In this document: positions 1 through 7,256 of the stretch, piece after piece
How the letters are laid out: every line of letters begins with the position of its first letter
Position numbering within the stretch: position 1 is the stretch's first letter
Made by a program: the position numbers and the translations under genes
Assembly: GCA_034422875.1 (NCBI GenBank)
Contig: DAOUJI010000018.1
Span: 1-27,234, forward strand
Origin: DAOUJI01 sp034422875
Lineage (GTDB): Bacteria > Chloroflexota > Dehalococcoidia > Lucifugimonadales > JAGWBF01
Reading direction: 5' to 3'
DNA length: 27,234 nucleotides
The notes under the pieces: generated by a model
What the model was told of the DNA's origin: nothing
Seen by the model: only the letters and a program-made list of their open reading frames with translations
The model's database searches: none

Positions 1-307
1 CAATGGCGGCTCCGCTGCTTCCCAGCCCCCGCTTCAACGGAATGCCGTTATTGCAACGTAGCTTGAAGTGGGGAGCTTCGGCGTTCTTGATCTTGTACGA
101 CCTTAGACAAGCCTGGTACACCAGGTTCGACTCGTCGGCGGCAAGCTCGTCGGAGCCAAAGCCAAGTATCTCCACCTCCGGGGCCGGGGATGCTTCTAGT
201 GTAACCTCGCTCCACAAGTCCAGCGCCATGCCAAGGCAGTCGAACCCAGGCCCCAGGTTGGCCGTGGTAGCGGGGACTCTTACAGTGACTCTATTTCCGC
301 TTGTCAT
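1..307 (-). CDS. thrB: Homoserine kinase, N-terminal part (cut by window edge)
   Basis: Homoserine kinase phosphorylates L-homoserine with ATP in threonine synthesis. About 102 N-terminal residues are visible; the rest lies left of the window. Translating the minus strand from the ATG at 307 gives VRVPATTANLGPGFDCLGMA near residues 7-26, the signature start of ThrB-type GHMP kinases. IPLKRGLGSSGAA lies at the visible end and is the GHMP ATP-binding loop (PxxxGLGSSA type). The gene starts 16 bp after the aspS stop, so it is probably cotranscribed with aspS. There is no close SD; a GGAGG lies about 23 nt upstream inside the aspS end, so translational coupling is possible. Related GHMP kinases (shikimate, mevalonate) lack this exact N-terminus. 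The call is firm for family and good for function. Confidence 0.9.
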   Translation of the reverse strand, partial: MTSGNRVTVRVPATTANLGPGFDCLGMALDLWSEVTLEASPAPEVEILGFGSDELAADESNLVYQACLRSYKIKNAEAPHFKLRCNNGIPLKRGLGSSGAAI

Positions 308-323
308 ATCCGACGCCTTGGGT

Positions 324-2138
324 CTATTCCTCCAGAAGTCTCAGACCCAAGTCCCTGAGCTGGCCGCTGTCTACGTCGGACGGCGCTCCGAACAGCAGGT
401 CGGCCCCGCTCTGGGTCTTGGGGAATGCGATGACATCTCGGATGGACTGGGCGTCCGCTAGTATCGCCACCAGCCTGTCGATCCCTGGCGCTATGCCACC
501 ATGGGGAGGAGCGCCGTATTCAAAGGCCTCCAACAGATGGCCGAATCTCGCCTGCACTTCTTCCTCAGAATAACCTAGGACTCGGAATATCTGTTCCTGC
601 AGCTCCCGACGGTGCACTCGGATGCTCCCGCTGGCCAATTCGCTGCCGTTGCATACCAGGTCATAGGCTTTGGACTTCAGGCTTGCCAATTCACCGTTCT
701 GGGGCTCGGAATTGGCCATTGCAATCAGCGCTTCCAGGTCATGGTCCTTGGGCGCCGTGAAGGGGTGATGAGACGAGTCCCATCTGCCCGCTTGCGGGTT
801 CCATTCGAAAAGCGGGAAATCCACCACGAACGCGAAGGACAGAGTATCGGGGTCAGCTAACTCCAGCCTGTCAGCGATTTCCGACCTCAACGCGCTCAAC
901 GGAGGGTCTATCTCTCTGGTCGGACCGGCGAGGAGAAGGAAGAGGTCTCCAGGCCCTCCGGCCATTCGCTCGGCCATCTCCTTAACCAAACCAGGCCCCA
1001 TGCGCAAGCCCTGGCTAAACTGCAAGTCTTCGTCAGTCAGGTCGTCGAGCGACTCGCCGGTGACCCGGAGGTGGCTCAACCCCTTAGCTCCCCTGTCTCG
1101 AACGAAATCCTCCAATTCCTTCAGCATTGAATTGCTGTAATGGGCCAAGCCGGGAGCGACGAAGCCCTTGATTGCCCCGCCATCTTCGGCCACCCTGTGG
1201 AAGATACGGAAGTCCGTCTTCATCGCGATGTCAGTGACGTCCGCCATCTCCAGACCAAACCGCAGGTCCGGTTTGTCGGATGCGTACTTGGACACTGCTT
1301 CCTGGTAGGTAAGCCTGGGGAATGGCTTGATCAACCGTTTGTCCGGAGCCAGTGTTTCAATCATGGAGGTATAGAGTTCTTCAATCAGGGAAAGGACGTC
1401 CTCCTCATCCACGAAGCTCATCTCCAGGTCTAGCTGTGTGAACTCCGGCTGGCGGTCCGCCCTAAGGTCCTCGTCCCTGAAGCAGCGCGCAATCTGGAAG
1501 TAGCGTTCGAATCCAGCCACCATCAGGAGTTGCTTCAACTGCTGGGGAGACTGGGGCAGGGCGTAAAAGCTGCCAGGCTGAAGGCGGCTGGGCACGAGGA
1601 AGTCCCTGGCGCCTTCCGGAGTGCTCTTGATGAGAATGGGCGTTTCAATCTCCAGGAACTCCCGCTCATCCAGGAAATCTCTAATGAACTTGACGATTTT
1701 GTGCCGGAGGACCAGGGTCTTCTGCATGGTCTCGCGGCGAAGGTCCAGATACCTATACCGCAGCCGGAGACTCTCGTCCACGTCCGAGTCCTCGTTGATT
1801 AGAAATGGAGGGGTGATAGAGCTGTTCAGGACCTCCACCTCTTCCGCCACTACTTCAACGGCGCCAGTGGGCAAGTTGGGATTCAACGCCTCCGGCGGTC
1901 TCGGCGCTACCGTGCCCTTGACGGATAGGACCCACTCCGGCCTGGCTTGGTCAGCCGCTTTATAAGGTTCGGGGTTCAACTCCGGGTTGAACACCACCTG
2001 GACCAAGCCGGACCGGTCTCTCAGATCTATGAAAATTACTCCGCCATGATCCCTACGTCTGTGCACCCAGCCGGCAAGGGAGACATGACTGCCCGCATCA
2101 GAGTCTCGTAGAGTTCCGCAACCGGTGTCTTTGTACAA
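324..2138 (-). CDS. aspS: Aspartyl-tRNA synthetase
   Basis: Class II aminoacyl-tRNA synthetase that charges tRNA-Asp (and tRNA-Asn too if non-discriminating, which sequence alone does not settle). The N-terminal OB-fold anticodon domain carries GWVHRRRDHGG. The catalytic core shows FQIARCFRDEDLRADRQPEF (motif 2, about residues 214-233) and HGGIAPGIDRLVAI (motif 3) near the C-terminus, followed by RDVIAFPKTQSGADLLFGAP as in bacterial AspRS. Length is about 604 aa, normal for the bacterial type with the GAD insertion. I prefer the TTG at 2138: GGGAG sits 7 nt upstream, and it follows the upstream gene's stop by 13 bp. The longer frame from a TTG at 2183 would overlap that gene and has no SD. 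thrB follows after 16 bp. Confidence 0.95.
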   Translation of the reverse strand: MYKDTGCGTLRDSDAGSHVSLAGWVHRRRDHGGVIFIDLRDRSGLVQVVFNPELNPEPYKAADQARPEWVLSVKGTVAPRPPEALNPNLPTGAVEVVAEEVEVLNSSITPPFLINEDSDVDESLRLRYRYLDLRRETMQKTLVLRHKIVKFIRDFLDEREFLEIETPILIKSTPEGARDFLVPSRLQPGSFYALPQSPQQLKQLLMVAGFERYFQIARCFRDEDLRADRQPEFTQLDLEMSFVDEEDVLSLIEELYTSMIETLAPDKRLIKPFPRLTYQEAVSKYASDKPDLRFGLEMADVTDIAMKTDFRIFHRVAEDGGAIKGFVAPGLAHYSNSMLKELEDFVRDRGAKGLSHLRVTGESLDDLTDEDLQFSQGLRMGPGLVKEMAERMAGGPGDLFLLLAGPTREIDPPLSALRSEIADRLELADPDTLSFAFVVDFPLFEWNPQAGRWDSSHHPFTAPKDHDLEALIAMANSEPQNGELASLKSKAYDLVCNGSELASGSIRVHRRELQEQIFRVLGYSEEEVQARFGHLLEAFEYGAPPHGGIAPGIDRLVAILADAQSIRDVIAFPKTQSGADLLFGAPSDVDSGQLRDLGLRLLEE

Positions 2139-2151
2139 CCCTAGTCTCCCG

Positions 2152-2517
2152 TCAGTCTCCAAGACGCTTGAGTATGCTGTCAACTTGCAGAGCGGAGGGC
2201 TTCATGAACTCCTCCAACGCGTCCTTGAGGCCCCCAGGAGCGTCTACAGGGGCAAGACACACGGTCCCCATGCAGATGTACGCTGTGGCGGACTCACCCG
2301 CAATGTAGCCGAGTTCCGACAGTGTCTCTTCGTCAGCAGGATCGACGACTTTTACACGGACGACATCGTATTCCAACGACGCCGCTGCGTCGTGCAGGGC
2401 GGCCGTGTCTTCACCACGAGGGTCACCTACGATGGTTATGTCAACGGCAGGCATATCCAACGACGCTCCGCCTTCGTCGCCGTTTTCCATTGGATACGAA
2501 TCGGAAGAGGAGTCCAT
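2152..2517 (-). CDS. Orphan C-terminal domain of a YyaL/DUF255 (SSP411-like) protein
   Basis: Small protein of about 121 aa. Its core, VDITIVGDPRGEDTAAL followed later by ATAYICMGTVCLAP and a final helix, resembles the extreme C-terminal domain of YyaL/spermatogenesis-associated-protein-20 proteins, which end in a similar 'TAYVCxxxxCxxPxxxPxxL' block. Full members are about 650-700 aa with an N-terminal thioredoxin-like domain and a glycosidase-like toroid. Neither is present here: upstream lie only a terminator and an unrelated lipoprotein gene. Start: the ATG at 2517 has GGAG 8 nt upstream. The frame stays open to 2598, but that stretch holds the terminator of the previous gene. It ends 13 bp before the preferred aspS start and is likely cotranscribed with aspS and thrB. 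The family match is from memory and moderate. Confidence 0.6.
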   Translation of the reverse strand: MDSSSDSYPMENGDEGGASLDMPAVDITIVGDPRGEDTAALHDAAASLEYDVVRVKVVDPADEETLSELGYIAGESATAYICMGTVCLAPVDAPGGLKDALEEFMKPSALQVDSILKRLGD

Positions 2518-2551
2518 GCCAATTGCTCCGAGACCCGCTATGCAAAGGTCA

Positions 2552-2578
2552 GAAAAATGGCCCCGCCACGAACGGGGC
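2552..2578 (-). terminator. Rho-independent terminator of the lipoprotein gene
   Basis: On the minus strand GCCCCG (2578-2573) and CGGGGC (2565-2560) form a 6-bp GC stem with a 7-nt loop, followed by CA and TTTTT (2557-2553). It lies about 50 nt past the lipoprotein stop and just before the start of the YyaL-like/aspS/thrB group, so it separates the two transcription units. Confidence 0.65.
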
Positions 2579-2628
2579 TTCATGAAAAAGCGTAGCATAG
2601 GCGTCCAGCCTTTTCAAGAAATCCGGAG

Positions 2629-3204
2629 CTAATCCAAAGACGCTGGAAGCTCCTCGACCGCTGCTCCGTTGAGTATGATTCTGATGCCGTGAGCCTCGTT
2701 CTCCCTTAACACTTCCTTGTCCAGCGAGAACATGTACATGGGCGCCAGCAGATAAGGCCGTTCACGTCCCTGGGGGTCTTCCTCCAGCAACATGTCCACG
2801 TGGACTACACCCTCGTCGACAAACACCTTCTCAACAGAGAGGGGATCGCCTTTCAAGGGACGCCAGAGATAGTAGGCGGCTACAATCAGCGTTTTGGTGA
2901 AATCGGCGTCTCCGAGGATGTCGGTGTTTCCACGCAACCTAAACAGGTCCACACCCTCCAGGAAGTCTCTCATTTGCTCTTCGGATTGGACCAGCCTGAC
3001 CTCGAGACGTTCGACAAACGGGTCGGCCTCCTGGTCAAGGGGGAGCACCCATCCGCCAAGAAGGAACCGGAAGGGAACCTCTCCGCTTTGGGAGCTTTCC
3101 TCTGACGAAGCTGTGCTGCGCGGTCCCGTTTCGCAGGCCATAGCTGCGAGAGCCAAGCCCGTGAGAAGCAGAAACGCCGTTAGCAACCGTCCAAGATGTG
3201 ACAT
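2629..3204 (-). CDS. Putative lipoprotein of unknown function
   Basis: 191 aa. The N-terminus is a clear lipoprotein signal: basic start, hydrophobic LLTAFLLLTGLALAAMAC, and a lipobox ending in Cys24. A Ser/Glu-rich low-complexity linker follows, as is usual for membrane-anchored extracytoplasmic proteins. The mature part has no other Cys and no family motif I recognise; it looks like a mixed alpha/beta soluble domain (FRFLLGGWVLPLDQEADPFV, later YLWRPLKGDPLSVEKVFVDE). It has its own promoter-like TATAAT just before the ATG and its own terminator after the stop, so it is probably monocistronic. It is divergent from the DinB-fold gene. Function cannot be assigned. Confidence 0.8.
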   Translation of the reverse strand: MSHLGRLLTAFLLLTGLALAAMACETGPRSTASSEESSQSGEVPFRFLLGGWVLPLDQEADPFVERLEVRLVQSEEQMRDFLEGVDLFRLRGNTDILGDADFTKTLIVAAYYLWRPLKGDPLSVEKVFVDEGVVHVDMLLEEDPQGRERPYLLAPMYMFSLDKEVLRENEAHGIRIILNGAAVEELPASLD

Positions 3205-3214
3205 TGCGTTGTAG

Positions 3215-3222
3215 ATTATATT
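3215..3222. promoter_or_regulatory. Bidirectional -10 region between lipoprotein and DinB genes
   Basis: The minus strand reads TATAAT at 3220-3215, with 10 nt between it and the lipoprotein ATG at 3204. Transcription would start about 3-4 nt before the start codon, giving an almost leaderless mRNA. The plus strand reads TATATT at 3217-3222, usable for the DinB-fold gene. Neither direction has a good TTGACA-like -35. Confidence 0.4.
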
Positions 3223-3332
3223 GCAGGGCCGCCCGCTTTACCCAGCCCTATGTTGCCACGATGCCAGAATCACAGATAGACTGGGCTGGAGCATTGGGGC
3301 GGGTCCAAGATTATGAATCGAGGGATGAGTCC

Positions 3333-3854
3333 ATGTCCGAAATAGCCTTCATCAAGCAGTTCCTGTCCGAGTCGCATAAGTCATGGGGCGAGGCGGTGGA
3401 GGGACTCACTTCCGAACAAGCCCACTGGCGTCCCTACGACAAAGGCAACCATATTGCCTTCAACCTGTGGCATTACACGCGGACTGTGGACAACATCATC
3501 ATGTTCCTCTTCCAGAGGAAACCGACCGTATGGATGGCTGGGAAGTGGGACGAGAAGTTCGGGATGGACTCGAAAGACCAAGGGACAGGCATGGAGACTG
3601 AGACCGCCGCGAATCTCACAATAAATGACTTTCCCGCCTTCATCTCTTACGCCAGGGAAGTATGGGCTGAGGCCGACTCATTCCTGGACAATGCAACACC
3701 TGAAGACTTGGACCGAGTAATCCGAATGAGGCCGTTCGGCGAGCTTCAGATGCGGGAGATCATTGGGCGCAGCATCCTTACCCACGGCTGCCAACATCTA
3801 GGCGAAGTTTGGAGCCTGAAGGGCCTCCAGGGGCTGCCGGGAAACCCTCTGTAG
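3333..3854 (+). CDS. DinB-fold (DinB/YfiT-like) protein
   Basis: About 173 aa. The pattern fits the DinB/YfiT four-helix-bundle family of putative metal-dependent enzymes. These bind a divalent metal through three histidines and include thiol-dependent S-transferases (bacillithiol/mycothiol type) and many uncharacterised members. Candidate ligands are His47 in LWHYTR and His151 and His155 in LTHGCQHLGE, matching the usual one-plus-HxxxH arrangement. I chose the ATG at 3333 because GAGGG lies about 8-9 nt upstream and the domain starts right there; an ATG at 3261 is also in frame and would add 24 residues. It is divergent from the lipoprotein gene and is followed after 36 bp by an MFS transporter gene in the same direction. 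The substrate is unknown. Confidence 0.75.
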   Translation: MSEIAFIKQFLSESHKSWGEAVEGLTSEQAHWRPYDKGNHIAFNLWHYTRTVDNIIMFLFQRKPTVWMAGKWDEKFGMDSKDQGTGMETETAANLTINDFPAFISYAREVWAEADSFLDNATPEDLDRVIRMRPFGELQMREIIGRSILTHGCQHLGEVWSLKGLQGLPGNPL

Positions 3855-3890
3855 GATGCCCGACACCCTGAAGGAACCCGGGCGCACCAG

Positions 3891-5060
3891 TTGAACAGGC
3901 CCCGCTCCCCATGGCTCAACCTGGCCATAATATCCAGCTGCCTTCCCTTCGTCGCAGCGGTCCAGGTGATGCTGGTCCCCCTTCTGGTGGCCATAGGCGA
4001 GGAGTTTGACACTTCCGTCGCCGTGGCAGGGCAGGTGGCCACCGCCACTTTCGTTACCTGGTCCATCGCAGCTCCTATAGGCGGGCCGTTCGCCGACGCC
4101 TATGGACGACGGTTCGTGATCCTGATGGGCATGGGCATTGCGATGGCAGGGACGGTGTCTTCCGGCCTGGCCTGGGACTTCTGGTCATTGGTGGTTTTTA
4201 GGCTCATCACTGGAGTCGGGGCAGCCATCATTCCAGCCAGCGTGTTTGCCGCAGTGGCCGACCTGTTTCCTCCTCAAAGGCGGGCCAGAGCTCTGGGGAT
4301 ATCCCAGGCCGCCGGAAGCATAGGTCAGATAATCACCGCCCTTCTGGTCCCCCTCATCGCCGGCGTCGGAGGCTGGCGGTGGACCTTCTACGCGGTTGGG
4401 GCTTTCGGACTGATGACTTGGGCCATTCTCTTCTTTAAACTCCCCAAAGACCGGCGGAGCCCGGACGCCAGGCTCGACTTCAGAGGCCGATTGAATGACC
4501 TAAGCAAGAACGTGGCGTTCTGGCACCTAATAGTAGTTAACTGGGTGCACAAGACGGCCACCTTCGGAGCTGTCGGGTACTTGGCGGCTTACCTGATTAA
4601 AGAGTACGGACTGGAGGAACAGGACACCTCAGCCCCTCTCACTGCAATTTACACCGCCATGACTATAACGCTCATTGTAGGCGGGTTCCTTACAGTTCAA
4701 GGAAAGCAAACCGTGATGCTGGTCGTGACAATGACCATTGGGGCAGGATTGGCTGCTCCGCTCTTTATTGTTGACGCCGGCGTATGGGTCACGACCTCTC
4801 TGGCCATAGTGTTCACGGCAAGCATGATACTCGGCCTGCCCTTCATGTCCATGCTGGCGATGCAGGTGTCAGGCCGTTCGAGAGCCACTGCGGCCGGGCT
4901 GTTCGGCTCTGCGATTCAGATGGGATTCGCCACAGGGTCTGCGTTCGGAGGAATCGCCTTGGGCCTCGGCAGTTTCGAAACCGCAGGATATCTCTTCACC
5001 GGACTGGGCCTGTTGTCCGTTGTCGTGCTGCTGTTGAGAATCGAGACAACCCGCGGCTAA
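3891..5060 (+). CDS. MFS transporter (DHA1-like, about 12 TM)
   Basis: 389 aa, almost entirely hydrophobic helices, consistent with a 12-TM major facilitator. The loop between TM2 and TM3 carries GGPFADAYGRR, a form of MFS motif A (GxxxDxxGRR). TM4/TM5 shows FRLITGVGAAIIPA followed by a cytosolic PPQRRARALG segment, as in AraJ/DHA1 drug-efflux-type carriers. The predicted start is TTG at 3891. No ATG or GTG is available between it and the in-frame stop of the DinB-fold gene, and AAGGAA lies 14 nt upstream. The spacing of 36 bp suggests cotranscription with the DinB-fold gene. The substrate cannot be read from sequence. Confidence 0.85.
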   Translation: MNRPRSPWLNLAIISSCLPFVAAVQVMLVPLLVAIGEEFDTSVAVAGQVATATFVTWSIAAPIGGPFADAYGRRFVILMGMGIAMAGTVSSGLAWDFWSLVVFRLITGVGAAIIPASVFAAVADLFPPQRRARALGISQAAGSIGQIITALLVPLIAGVGGWRWTFYAVGAFGLMTWAILFFKLPKDRRSPDARLDFRGRLNDLSKNVAFWHLIVVNWVHKTATFGAVGYLAAYLIKEYGLEEQDTSAPLTAIYTAMTITLIVGGFLTVQGKQTVMLVVTMTIGAGLAAPLFIVDAGVWVTTSLAIVFTASMILGLPFMSMLAMQVSGRSRATAAGLFGSAIQMGFATGSAFGGIALGLGSFETAGYLFTGLGLLSVVVLLLRIETTRG

Positions 5061-5100
5061 GGCCGCGCAATCGGGATGTCTCTTGCCGTGTAAAGGGACA

Positions 5101-5234
5101 AAAGTTTCGATCAGGCGATGCTAACCTTTCAATTGGATGCACCTAAACCTTGCAATCAGACGCTATATTACCTTTCATTTGGACGATGCTAAACCTTTCA
5201 ATTGGACGCCACTGAGTTTACAATTGGACGATGG
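5101..5234 (+). repeat. Degenerate ~23-bp tandem repeat array upstream of the DUF4143 ATPase
   Basis: About six imperfect copies of a unit close to TAAACCTTTCAATTGGACG (then ATG). The GGACGATG-like ends fall near 5116, 5135, 5158, 5181, 5205 and 5227, a spacing of 19-24 bp. Copies at 5122 and 5190 are the best conserved. The first (5101) and third (5144) are degenerate. The last copy ends in GGACGATG, whose ATG is the predicted start codon of the ATPase gene, so the array occupies the region where promoter and SD should be. There are no unique spacers, so it is not a CRISPR. It could be a multi-site operator or part of a mobile cassette boundary. Confidence 0.75.
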
Positions 5235-6526
5235 TCGACAGCGAACTTCATCCACGTTTTATAGAATCCCGGTTCGCCGAGGCGTTGCAGGACTCTCCAG
5301 TCGTATTGATTCAGGGCCCGCGACAGTGTGGGAAGACTACCTTCGCGCAGATGGTGTGCGCACCCGAGTACCTACCGGGTCACCCAGGGGACAGTAACGC
5401 CCCGAGTCCCGGTTATGGCTATCTCAGCCTCGACGACGATGTCGTCCGTGCGGGCGCGGAGATGGACCCCATGGGATTCATCGATGAACTCCCCGAACGC
5501 GTCATTCTGGACGAGGTGCAGAGAGCCCCGGGGCTCTTCACGGCCTTGAAACTGGCGGTCGACCGGCGGCGCACCTCAGGCCGGTTCGTTCTCACCGGGT
5601 CCTCCAATCTACTGGCTGTCCCCACTGTACAAGACTCTCTTGCCGGACGCCTGGAGACGGTCAGACTACACCCCTTGTCCCAGTGCGAGTTGCACAGAAG
5701 CCGACCTGCCGACAGCGGTTTCATCGCTGCTTTGTTCGAAGATGACTTCCCGATTTATCAGACCGAGCGACTGGGAACGGAGCTGGCTGAACGGATTGTG
5801 TCGGGCGGGTACCCGCCAGCCCTCGCGCGTCCTGGCGGACGCCGGCGCACAAACTGGTATAGAAACTACATCGACGCCCAGGTGCAGCGGGACATTGGCG
5901 ATCTGTCCCGCATCCGAGGACCGGACGCCCTGCCCAGGCTTCTAAGCATGACGGCCACCCAAACCGCCCAATTGCTCAACTTGAGCAGCCTGGCCGCCCC
6001 ATTCCAGCTTAGCCGACCAACCATTGGCGATTACATCGCGCTGTTGGAGCGGGTGTACCTGCTGGAACGGCTTCCGTCGTGGCACAACAACCGTGGGAAA
6101 CGTCTGATAAAGACTCACAAGCTCCACGTCGGCGATTCCGGTCTGGCTTGTGCGCTTTTGGGAGCCACAACCTCGACACTGATGAGGGACCGCACGTTGT
6201 TGGGACAGCTTCTGGAAACGTTCGTATTCCAGGAGTTGCGCCGACAGGCCGCCTCGCACATAAGCCCGGTTGAGTTCTTCCACTACCGTGACAAGGACAA
6301 GGTCGAAGTGGACATAGTAATGGAGTCCGGAACCCTGGTGGCCGGAGTCGAGGTAAAGGCTGGCGCCACAGTCACTCCGTCAGACTTCCGCGGCCTTCGG
6401 AGGCTCAAGGACGCTTCCGGCGACCGTTTTGCCGCCGGGGTTGTCCTCTACGACGGACGGACCAGCGTCAGTTTCGGGGACCGCTTACACGCGGTTCCCA
6501 TTCGGCGCCTTTGGGAAATTCCATAA
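5231..6526 (+). CDS. AAA-family ATPase with DUF4143 / nuclease-like C-terminus
   Basis: 431 aa. N-terminal P-loop ATPase: Walker A GPRQCGKTT (29-37), Walker B VILDEV (91-96, D94/E95) and a sensor-like FVLTGSSN (119-126). The middle and C-terminal parts match DUF4143. The segment FFHYRDKDKVEVDIVMESG...VEVKAG has D361, E374 and K376, the D-x(n)-ExK spacing of PD-(D/E)XK nuclease folds, which DUF4143 ends often resemble. The cellular role of these AAA_14/DUF4143 proteins is poorly known; they are patchily distributed and often strain-specific. The start ATG at 5231 lies in the last repeat of the upstream array and has no SD. A later start is unlikely because Walker A begins at residue 29. It is convergent with the UGSC gene. 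Confidence 0.9.
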   Translation: MVDSELHPRFIESRFAEALQDSPVVLIQGPRQCGKTTFAQMVCAPEYLPGHPGDSNAPSPGYGYLSLDDDVVRAGAEMDPMGFIDELPERVILDEVQRAPGLFTALKLAVDRRRTSGRFVLTGSSNLLAVPTVQDSLAGRLETVRLHPLSQCELHRSRPADSGFIAALFEDDFPIYQTERLGTELAERIVSGGYPPALARPGGRRRTNWYRNYIDAQVQRDIGDLSRIRGPDALPRLLSMTATQTAQLLNLSSLAAPFQLSRPTIGDYIALLERVYLLERLPSWHNNRGKRLIKTHKLHVGDSGLACALLGATTSTLMRDRTLLGQLLETFVFQELRRQAASHISPVEFFHYRDKDKVEVDIVMESGTLVAGVEVKAGATVTPSDFRGLRRLKDASGDRFAAGVVLYDGRTSVSFGDRLHAVPIRRLWEIP

Positions 6527-6582
6527 GAACCAAAGAACGTCCTGCCTTGGGCTTATGCCATCACCCTATTACCTAGCGCAGG

Positions 6583-7155
6583 TCACTGGGCGGCTGATAG
6601 CTGGGAAGCGTCGACACCAGTGAGAACCGAGACGACTTCCTCCAGCAGGCCTTCCGCCCTGCTCCGCACCGCGTCCCTCGGCAGACCTCCCAGCGGGTGC
6701 TCTGTGTAGATGACAGGGTAGTCTTTGGCGCCCCACATGGCCGCCATCGCTGTGGCAGTCCTACGGAATGGCTCGGTGCATATCGTAGCGGACGGGATGC
6801 CCGCCTTCTCAACGTGGATGCCGTCGTGCACACTGCACGCACTGCAGGACCCTCAATCACCTATTGCGACAATTACGTAGTCGCACTCCTTGCCCATCTG
6901 GTCTATCACCGCTGGGTCAGCGGGTTTGGAAGCTGAGGGCTTTCTGTGATATACCACGTCCGCCACACCGAACCGGGTCTTCAGCAAGTCGGCCATCTCT
7001 TCCAGAATCTCTTTGCCATTGGGCTTGCTGTCGTCAATGAGGCCGATGCGTTTGTCCTTTAGGTCCAACAACCTGGGCGCCCCGGAGAAGGCCGGTATGA
7101 TGGGCTGGGTTGTTGGGTCAACCAGGGCGTGAAGGTTGCGTCCTTGCTCAGTCAT
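6583..7155 (-). CDS. UGSC-family protein, probable selenoprotein (in-frame UGA = Sec101)
   Basis: The frame from ATG 7155 to TGA 6583 encodes 190 residues if the TGA at 6855-6853 is read through. Residues 1-100 end VIVAIGD; after the TGA the same frame continues GSCSACSVHDG and then EKAGIPSATICTEPF to a normal end. This gives U101-G-S-C104-S-A-C107, the defining motif of the UGSC (seleno)protein family as I recall it, and both halves are family-like. UxxC suggests a redox centre, but no reaction is established. A SECIS-like hairpin lies 13 nt past the UGA. The ATG has GGAGGAG (7165-7159) just upstream. The gene follows the 356-aa partner gene with a 101-bp gap. The alternatives are a nonsense mutation or a base error, but retained downstream conservation argues against decay. 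No sel genes are in the window. Confidence 0.82.
6825..6839 (-). promoter_or_regulatory. SECIS-like hairpin downstream of in-frame UGA
   Basis: The mRNA sense strand forms a perfect 6-bp stem CGUGCA/UGCACG with a GUG loop. It starts 13 nt after the UGA, and the first loop G is 20 nt after it. Bacterial SECIS elements are short coding-region hairpins just after the UGA with a G in the first two loop positions, so geometry and loop base fit. An overlapping alternative stem CUGCA/UGCAG starts a few nt earlier. Confidence 0.55.
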
Positions 7156-7208
7156 CGTCTCCTCCGTCAGTCCAGTCTTTCTAGGGGCATCTCACTGCCT
7201 GAGAGACG

Positions 7209-7240
7209 CCCTCATCCCGACCCCTCCCAGAGGGAGAGGT
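7209..7240. repeat. REP-like palindromic repeat, copy 1 (degenerate)
   Basis: The sequence CCCTCATCCCGACCCCTCCC, then AGAGGGAGAGGT, matches the second copy at 24776-24810. The core CTCCC-AGA-GGGAG forms a short hairpin (7224-7236). It lies in the 101-bp gap between the UGSC gene and its upstream partner. Similar CCCTCNCCC...GGGAGAGGG intergenic palindromes are common in many bacterial genomes. Confidence 0.65.
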
Positions 7241-7256
7241 TATCATTCCAATCTCT

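Noticed and set aside
3..461. 152-aa plus-strand ORF
   Set aside because: It is a shadow of thrB and the aspS end on the other strand, where both translations match their families closely.
5101..5234. Possible CRISPR array
   Set aside because: The units are contiguous, about 23 bp long and degenerate, with no unique spacers and no cas genes nearby.
6853..6855. In-frame TGA read as a true stop, giving two small ORFs (6853-7155 and 6583-6831)
   Set aside because: Both halves are in the same frame, match one family across the TGA, and the second half has no start with an SD. The flanking GD_GSC motif explains the TGA as selenocysteine better.
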